From positions 1 through 7,264 of the forward strand of contig JAAZXZ010000098.1 of NCBI GenBank assembly GCA_014239895.1: DNA of 7,264 nucleotides. The letters run 5' to 3'. The position numbers and the translations under genes are program-made. Every line of letters starts with the position of its first letter. Position 1 is the first letter of the stretch. The notes below the pieces were generated by a model. The model searched no databases and was not told where the DNA came from. It saw nothing but the letters and a program-made list of their open reading frames with translations. This DNA is from Flavobacteriaceae bacterium (GTDB taxonomy: Bacteria; Bacteroidota; Bacteroidia; Flavobacteriales; Flavobacteriaceae). Positions 1-4,946 of this stretch are shown here, in pieces.

Positions 1-600
1 CAAATTATTTCCAGCGTTAAACTAAAAGGAGCTGCTTCAATAGGCCAATATACATATGAGAATAATCCATATTTATATTTAGGAGCTGATAATAATACTG
101 TTCCTATTGGTAGTTCAAATTTGAAGAACTATAAATTGGCTGGAGGACCTCAAAGAGCTTATTCGGTAGGATTTGAATATAGAGATCCTAATTATTGGTG
201 GATGGGATTAACTACAAATTTCTTCACCAATACATATGTTGATATAAGCCCCCTTACAAGAAGTCAAAATTTTTATTTAGCACAAGATGGACTCCCTTTT
301 TCAGATTATAATTCAAATATTGCTAGAGATTTATTAAAGCAAGAAAAATTTGATGACTATATGGTTGTTAATCTTATTGGTGGAAAATCATGGAAGATTG
401 ACGATTATTATGTTGGATTTTTTGCAAGTATTAATAATATTTTAAACCAGAAATATAAAACAGGAGGGTTTGAGCAAGGCAGAAATGCAAATTATCATGA
501 ATTATTAGAGGATGTAAATAATCCTAAACGTGTTTTTGGTCCTAAATACTGGTATGGTAGAGGAACCAACTATTTTTTAAACTTATATTTTAGATTTTAA
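1..600 (+). CDS. TonB-dependent receptor, C-terminal part (5' end outside window)
   Basis: The frame is open from base 1 to a TAA at 598-600, giving 199 residues of the end of a longer protein. The first in-frame ATG-like codon (TTG at 121) is not a start, because the frame continues unbroken through the left edge. Seen: alternating aromatic and polar strands (for example YSVGFEYRDPNYWWMG, VGFFASINNILNQKYKTGG) and a final strand ending in FLNLYFRF. A terminal aromatic residue is typical of outer-membrane barrels recognised by the BAM complex. Known: TonB-dependent receptors import large or scarce nutrients across the outer membrane using TonB-ExbBD energy, and flavobacterial ones often have a lipoprotein gene directly downstream, as here (10-base gap). 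The plug and TonB box lie outside the window, so the substrate cannot be read. The family call is firm; a SusC-like subtype cannot be decided from this part. Confidence 0.9.
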   Translation, partial: QIISSVKLKGAASIGQYTYENNPYLYLGADNNTVPIGSSNLKNYKLAGGPQRAYSVGFEYRDPNYWWMGLTTNFFTNTYVDISPLTRSQNFYLAQDGLPFSDYNSNIARDLLKQEKFDDYMVVNLIGGKSWKIDDYYVGFFASINNILNQKYKTGGFEQGRNANYHELLEDVNNPKRVFGPKYWYGRGTNYFLNLYFRF

Positions 601-610
601 ACAATACATT

Positions 611-1966
611 ATGAAACTAATTAAAGCAATTATCTTAATAACCTTTTTAACGGCAGCTAATTTTTCCTGTGTTCAGGATGATGATTTTTCAATTCCAGAA
701 AGTATTGGATTAGAGGAGAATCAGGATCTAACTCAACTGTTAGCTCAAATTAACAATGGGACACTTGACTTAATGACTATTTCTCAAGTAAAATCATTTT
801 TTGTTGATGGAGAAGTAACATTAATTGAATCAAACATTGCAGTTAAGGGATATGTAGTATCATCTGATATGACTGGAAATTTTTATAAGGAATTTTATAT
901 GCAGGATGAACCTGAGAATCCAACTGCAGGTATTAAGGTAGTTTTGAACCAGGTAGATTCATACAATCAATTTAATATAGGGAGAGAAGTTTATATTAAA
1001 CTTCAAAATCTTTATATTGGAGAAACAAATTCTGGAGATGGTGTAACAACCATAGGAGGAAGTGTTAATCAATACGGCGATGAGGTTGAGGAAATTACTG
1101 AAAATATGGCTGTATCTTCTATATTAAGATCTTCAAATACTTCTGCTATTGTACCTCTTAGCTTAAATTTAAGTGAAATTAATGATTCGCATATAGGAAT
1201 GTTTGTAAGTGCGCAGAGTGTTCAATTTCCTAACACACTTTCCGGACTAACATATGTAAATCCAAATGATGATTATGATACTCAAAGAGATTTAGAAAGT
1301 TGTGTAGATTCAGGAGCTATTAAAGTTGAGACTAGTGCATATGCTAGCTTTCAAGATAATTTATTACCTACTCAAGGAAGTGGAACATTATCAGCAGTAG
1401 TAACCAGAAGCTATGATGGAGATGATAGAGTTATGATGTTGAATTCTGTAGATGATGCAATGTTCAATTCTGAAAGATGTGACCCTTTATTTTACGATAA
1501 TTTTGCAGGTAATAATTTAAACAATTGGCATGTTAAAAATGTTCAAGGTGAACAGCTCTGGGAAACTACTCCTTATGGTAACCCAGCACCAAGTGCAAAA
1601 ATGTCAGGATTTAGTGGTGGTAGTAATCCTAATGAGGATTGGCTAATTACTAAGGTTATTGATCTTAGTAGTGTAACTACTGCAAATTTAACTTTTCAAA
1701 GTGTTGTAAGGTATAATGGTCCTGCTCTTTCTGTACACATGTCTACAGACTATAATGAGGGAGATCCAACATCAGATGGAAATTGGACAGAATTATCAGT
1801 TACTTTAGATACAGACACAGATAGTTGGTCTTCTTGGACAGATTCCGGAAGTATAGATTTATCTTCTGTTACAGGAGGCAATGTTTACATTGCTTTTAAG
1901 TATGTTTCAACAACTTCAGGATCTGCAACTTATGAGATAGATAATGTTCTTGTCATGGGAGAATAG
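611..1966 (+). CDS. DUF5689 / choice-of-anchor J lipoprotein
   Basis: The 451-residue product starts at an ATG 10 bases after the receptor stop; the leader is AT-rich with no Shine-Dalgarno, as is usual in Bacteroidota. Residues 1-19 form a signal peptide and C20 (ANFSC) is the likely lipidated cysteine. It is followed by VQDDD, an acidic stretch like the surface-export signal of Bacteroidota lipoproteins. The lipobox is imperfect (N at -3, F at -2). Residues about 40-285 match DUF5689. Within them, about 68-136 (IAVKGYVVSSD, FYMQDE, AGIKVVL, GREVYIKLQNL) follow an OB-fold-like pattern. Residues about 292-450 form a choice-of-anchor J beta-sandwich, shown by FYDNFAGNNLNNW, EDWLITKVIDLSS and a closing YEIDNVLVMGE. 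No T9SS sorting domain is present, so attachment is probably by lipid. Inferred role: surface partner of the upstream receptor, perhaps substrate binding. No catalytic motif is visible. The family call is good; function is unknown. Confidence 0.85.
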   Translation: MKLIKAIILITFLTAANFSCVQDDDFSIPESIGLEENQDLTQLLAQINNGTLDLMTISQVKSFFVDGEVTLIESNIAVKGYVVSSDMTGNFYKEFYMQDEPENPTAGIKVVLNQVDSYNQFNIGREVYIKLQNLYIGETNSGDGVTTIGGSVNQYGDEVEEITENMAVSSILRSSNTSAIVPLSLNLSEINDSHIGMFVSAQSVQFPNTLSGLTYVNPNDDYDTQRDLESCVDSGAIKVETSAYASFQDNLLPTQGSGTLSAVVTRSYDGDDRVMMLNSVDDAMFNSERCDPLFYDNFAGNNLNNWHVKNVQGEQLWETTPYGNPAPSAKMSGFSGGSNPNEDWLITKVIDLSSVTTANLTFQSVVRYNGPALSVHMSTDYNEGDPTSDGNWTELSVTLDTDTDSWSSWTDSGSIDLSSVTGGNVYIAFKYVSTTSGSATYEIDNVLVMGE

Positions 1967-1970
1967 TACC

Positions 1971-2093
1971 TTATAGGTTTCTTCGTTTTGTAAAGTAATT
2001 TTCTTTTCTTCTTCTTGAGTATTCTTTAAAAGAAAGGATATTGGCAATGCCAGAAAGAAAAATAGCAATAACTGATTTTTTCCTCTTTTTCAT
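1971..2093 (-). CDS. Doubtful 40-aa ORF in the convergent gap, possibly a frameshifted small gene
   Basis: An ATG lies 9 bases after the stop of the ompA-like gene on the same strand and opens a 40-codon frame (begins MKKRKKSVIAIF) ending in TAA at 1971-1973. It has a basic start, a hydrophobic stretch at residues 8-22 and a very basic tail rich in R and K. The tail looks like an out-of-frame reading of GAA/AAG-rich DNA. If one A of the A6 run at 2076-2081 is skipped, the frame becomes about 58 residues: MKKRKNQLLLFFFLALP, then a hydrophobic end, then an acidic/basic tail (NTQEEEKKITLQNEETYKV). It would stop at 1916-1918, overlapping the 3' end of the lipoprotein gene antisense. That version looks more protein-like. 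No family is recognised. It may be a chance frame, a remnant, or a real single-pass or secreted small protein with a shift or sequencing error. Confidence 0.2.
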   Translation of the reverse strand: MKKRKKSVIAIFLSGIANILSFKEYSRRRKENYFTKRRNL

Positions 2094-2102
2094 ACCTACA
2101 AT

Positions 2103-3995
2103 TTACCTTGATACTATTATAAATTCTGATCTTCTGTTTTGAGCATGCTCTTCTTTAGAACATCCTTGGCTACAATCAACATTAGGTTCTTCTTCACCTT
2201 TTCCAACTCCACTTATTCTCTCTTCACTTATTCCCTTGGAGATAACATATTGCGCTGTAGACTTAGCTCTTCTATCAGAAAGCCCTTTATTATATGAAGC
2301 TGGTCCACGAGAATCTGTGTGAGATTCTGCTTTAATAATCATATCGGGATATTTTTCCATTATAGCAACAAGCTTATCTAATTCAAATGCTGCTTTATTT
2401 GTGATATTTGATTTATCAAAATCAAAATATATTGGATTTAGAATTATTTTCTCTTCTACTATAATTTCTTCAATAGGATTTAAATATACATCTAAGACTG
2501 GTGGATCGATATCAGAAAACTTTAGGTCTAGCATTTTACTTTCATAACCTGTTTTACTAACCATTAATTGAATTTCATCTTCACATTCAAGCATAAATTC
2601 TGCTAATCCTTTTTCAGATGTTATTTTAGTATTATCAATAATTCCTGTATTATCTGAAATTGATGTTGTTGCAGATGATATTGACTCTTTTGTTTTGGAG
2701 TCGATAATATTAGTAGTAAATAGGATGTCGCATAAAGGCATTATTTTTTTAATTGCGTAGATATCATCTTTGCCAACTCCTCCAGGTCTATTTGAAGAAA
2801 TATATCCATCATCTCCGTTAATCATGAAAGCAAAATCATCTGCACCACTGTTAACTGGGATACCAACATTTCTAACATTTGACCACTTAGCATCAATATT
2901 TTTTGAATAAAAAACATCAAGTCCACCGAGACCTAAATGTCCGTCAGAAGAAAAATAAATAATTTTATCTTCACTCATAAACGGAAATCCTTCTTGACCT
3001 TCAGTATTAATTTTTTGACCTAAATTTAGAGGGTCTCCAATAGAACCATCTTCATTTATTTTAGCTTTATATATATCATACTGACCATATCCTCCCGGCA
3101 TATTAGATGAAAAATAAAGATACTCACCCTTAGGGCCAATCATTGGATTTTTATTTGAATAATTTTGGTCATTAATTTTTAAAGACTCTATTGACGACCA
3201 CTTACCATTTTGTTTGGAAGCCCTATAAATATAAAGCTGACTATATTTGGTTTTAGAATCTTCACTCTTTTCATATTCTTTTTCAAAATAACTTTCTCTA
3301 GTAAAGTATGCGGTATTACCGTCTGCCATAAAAGTTATAACTCCCTCATGATATTTACTATTTAAATCATCAAACTCAACTCTTTCTAAATATGATCCAT
3401 TTTCATTTATATATGAAGAATATATATTTAAGAACCCTTCATTACTCCATGAATATGGTTTTTCTAAAAACCCTGGCTCTTCAGATGAAATGAAATATAA
3501 TTTATTATTAAACATAGTTGAGCCAAAGTCAGAGTATTCAGAGTTGATACTTAAATTCTGAATATTAAATTTTTTCCCTTTTTCTACGATCTTGTCTATA
3601 TAGTTAGGAGTATTTCTAAATGCTACTGCTCTGGAATCATAAGGCTTCATTTCTGAAAATTTAGTCATCCAAATATTAGACTCTTTATATTTGCCATTAG
3701 CTTTAAGCATTTGGGTATATTTGTAAATTATTTCAATGTTATTTTCTTCAACAATTTTCTCAAACCATTTTTCTGCGTTTTTTGTATCAAAAATATTATA
3801 GTAAGAGTCAGCTAATCTGCTAATTACATAATAATCGTTTGCCTCATCATTTGCTAACTTTAAATATTCCTCTGCAGCTTTTACAAATTCAAATCGATCA
3901 AATAAGCGGTCAGCTTTTTTAGTTGAATTGTTTTGAGCAACCAAATTTGAGAAGCTAATTAAAGTTATAATTAAAAGTGTTAAAATATTTTTCAT
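2103..3995 (-). CDS. PorE-like OmpA-family protein (TPR, PD40 propeller, regulatory-like domain, OmpA_C)
   Basis: The 630-residue product has a signal peptide (1-20, cut after NLVA before QNN) and no lipobox cysteine. Domains in order: TPR-like helices (about 25-120); PD40/WD40-like propeller blades (about 150-420) with YLYFSSNMPGGYGQYDIY, IIYFSSDGHLGLGGLDVFY and GYISSNRPGGVGKDDIY; a carboxypeptidase-regulatory-like beta domain (about 425-505); and an OmpA C-terminal domain (about 520-630). The last shows IYFDFDKSNI, HTDSRG and LSDRRA. By spacing, D561 and R576 correspond to the Asp/Arg pair that binds diaminopimelate in OmpA proteins. C608 and C612 lie in a loop common in Bacteroidota OmpA domains and may form a disulfide. 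Known: this architecture is that of PorE, a T9SS-associated periplasmic protein that holds outer-membrane partners to peptidoglycan. It lies 20 bases after the PorP/SprF gene, probably in one operon. It could be a cargo-dedicated paralogue rather than core PorE. Confidence 0.9.
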   Translation of the reverse strand: MKNILTLLIITLISFSNLVAQNNSTKKADRLFDRFEFVKAAEEYLKLANDEANDYYVISRLADSYYNIFDTKNAEKWFEKIVEENNIEIIYKYTQMLKANGKYKESNIWMTKFSEMKPYDSRAVAFRNTPNYIDKIVEKGKKFNIQNLSINSEYSDFGSTMFNNKLYFISSEEPGFLEKPYSWSNEGFLNIYSSYINENGSYLERVEFDDLNSKYHEGVITFMADGNTAYFTRESYFEKEYEKSEDSKTKYSQLYIYRASKQNGKWSSIESLKINDQNYSNKNPMIGPKGEYLYFSSNMPGGYGQYDIYKAKINEDGSIGDPLNLGQKINTEGQEGFPFMSEDKIIYFSSDGHLGLGGLDVFYSKNIDAKWSNVRNVGIPVNSGADDFAFMINGDDGYISSNRPGGVGKDDIYAIKKIMPLCDILFTTNIIDSKTKESISSATTSISDNTGIIDNTKITSEKGLAEFMLECEDEIQLMVSKTGYESKMLDLKFSDIDPPVLDVYLNPIEEIIVEEKIILNPIYFDFDKSNITNKAAFELDKLVAIMEKYPDMIIKAESHTDSRGPASYNKGLSDRRAKSTAQYVISKGISEERISGVGKGEEEPNVDCSQGCSKEEHAQNRRSEFIIVSR

Positions 3996-4015
3996 GTTAA
4001 TTCTAGCTTATATGA

Positions 4016-4927
4016 TTAAAAATATCTGGGAGATCTGGAAACTTTAGTTTTAAAACTAATGTCAAAATTTATAAAGATCTCATGAGATGATTTTGTATAA
4101 TAATTTAATTCTGATTGAGTGTTGTCGTATGCATATCCAATTCTAATAGAAGGGCTTACTTGAAAATTGACCATTGCAGTAATTGCATCTTCCAACCTAT
4201 ATCCAACACCAATCTCAACAAGGTCATACATAAATAGATTAGCATTTACATCAATACTGGCAGGGCTATCAAATGCATATTTTAAAAACACATGAGGTTT
4301 TAGCTTAAAGTCCTCTGAAATATCATAAACATAACCTGCTGCTGCAAAAAGATGTTGGGTTTCAGAGCCAATATTATACTCATCAGCATCTAGATGAACA
4401 GAATTTAAAATATTTGGCATTGAGACCGAAACATAATATTGATTTGGATTATAGAAATAAATACCAGCGCCAATATTAGGGGTTGTTTCATTAATATTGT
4501 TTGCAAAGAAGGGATCATTTGGGTGAATAATATCTAGCCCTATTAACCCAATGTCATGTGTTGTAAATCCAGCTTTTAATCCAAAAGCTAAGTTATTATT
4601 ATTTGAAAGGTTTAGTGTATATGAAAAATCAGCATAAATATTGGTTTCTTTAACAGGACCAATATCATCAGATATTACAGAAACTCCTAGCCCAACATTT
4701 TTACCAATAGCTGAATGAATATTAATTGTTCCGGTTGTAGGAGCTCCCTCCAATCCTTCCCATTGATTTCTGTAAAGCATGCCAATACCAATTCCCTCTA
4801 CAGATCCAGCATAAGCTGGATTAATCACATTCATATTATACATGTATTGAGTGTATTGAGGATCTTGTTGAGCATTAGCTGATAATGCAAACAGAAAAAT
4901 TAACAGGATAATAATATTTTTTTTCAT
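4016..4927 (-). CDS. PorP/SprF-family type IX secretion outer-membrane protein
   Basis: The 303-residue product is of normal family length. Residues 1-19 are a signal peptide (cut after SANA before QQDP). The mature start QQDPQYTQYMYNMNVINPAY is the family hallmark, followed by AGS, LYRNQW (51-56) and GAP (61-63). The rest is a run of amphipathic beta strands, consistent with an outer-membrane barrel of about 14 strands, ending in SPRYF, an ending common in this family. Known: PorP is a T9SS component, SprF is needed for surface display of the gliding adhesin SprB in Flavobacterium johnsoniae, and PorP-like proteins anchor type B cargo at the surface. The gene lies 19 bases after the stop of a type B cargo gene and 20 bases before a PorE-like gene, so a cargo-specific anchor is the likeliest role. 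The start is the ATG right before the signal peptide; there is no strong Shine-Dalgarno, only AAGAAG about 10 bases upstream. Confidence 0.93.
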   Translation of the reverse strand: MKKNIIILLIFLFALSANAQQDPQYTQYMYNMNVINPAYAGSVEGIGIGMLYRNQWEGLEGAPTTGTINIHSAIGKNVGLGVSVISDDIGPVKETNIYADFSYTLNLSNNNNLAFGLKAGFTTHDIGLIGLDIIHPNDPFFANNINETTPNIGAGIYFYNPNQYYVSVSMPNILNSVHLDADEYNIGSETQHLFAAAGYVYDISEDFKLKPHVFLKYAFDSPASIDVNANLFMYDLVEIGVGYRLEDAITAMVNFQVSPSIRIGYAYDNTQSELNYYTKSSHEIFINFDISFKTKVSRSPRYF

Positions 4928-4946
4928 TTTTTTACTTCTTGACTTG

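Noticed and set aside
121..123. TTG at 121 as the start of a 159-residue gene
   Set aside because: The frame is open through base 1 and the upstream residues read as more TonB barrel sequence, so this is the tail of a longer gene.
2000..2035. AT-rich inverted repeat (TTTCTTTT at 2000-2007 with AAAAGAAA at 2028-2035) as a bidirectional terminator
   Set aside because: The arms are only A/T-rich with one G-C pair each and a 20-base loop, so the stem is weak and expected by chance in such DNA.
2042..2052. Perfect short palindrome TGGCAATGCCA as an operator or terminator stem
   Set aside because: It is 11 bases with a one-base centre, lies at the 3' ends of convergent genes, and has no second copy that I noticed nearby.
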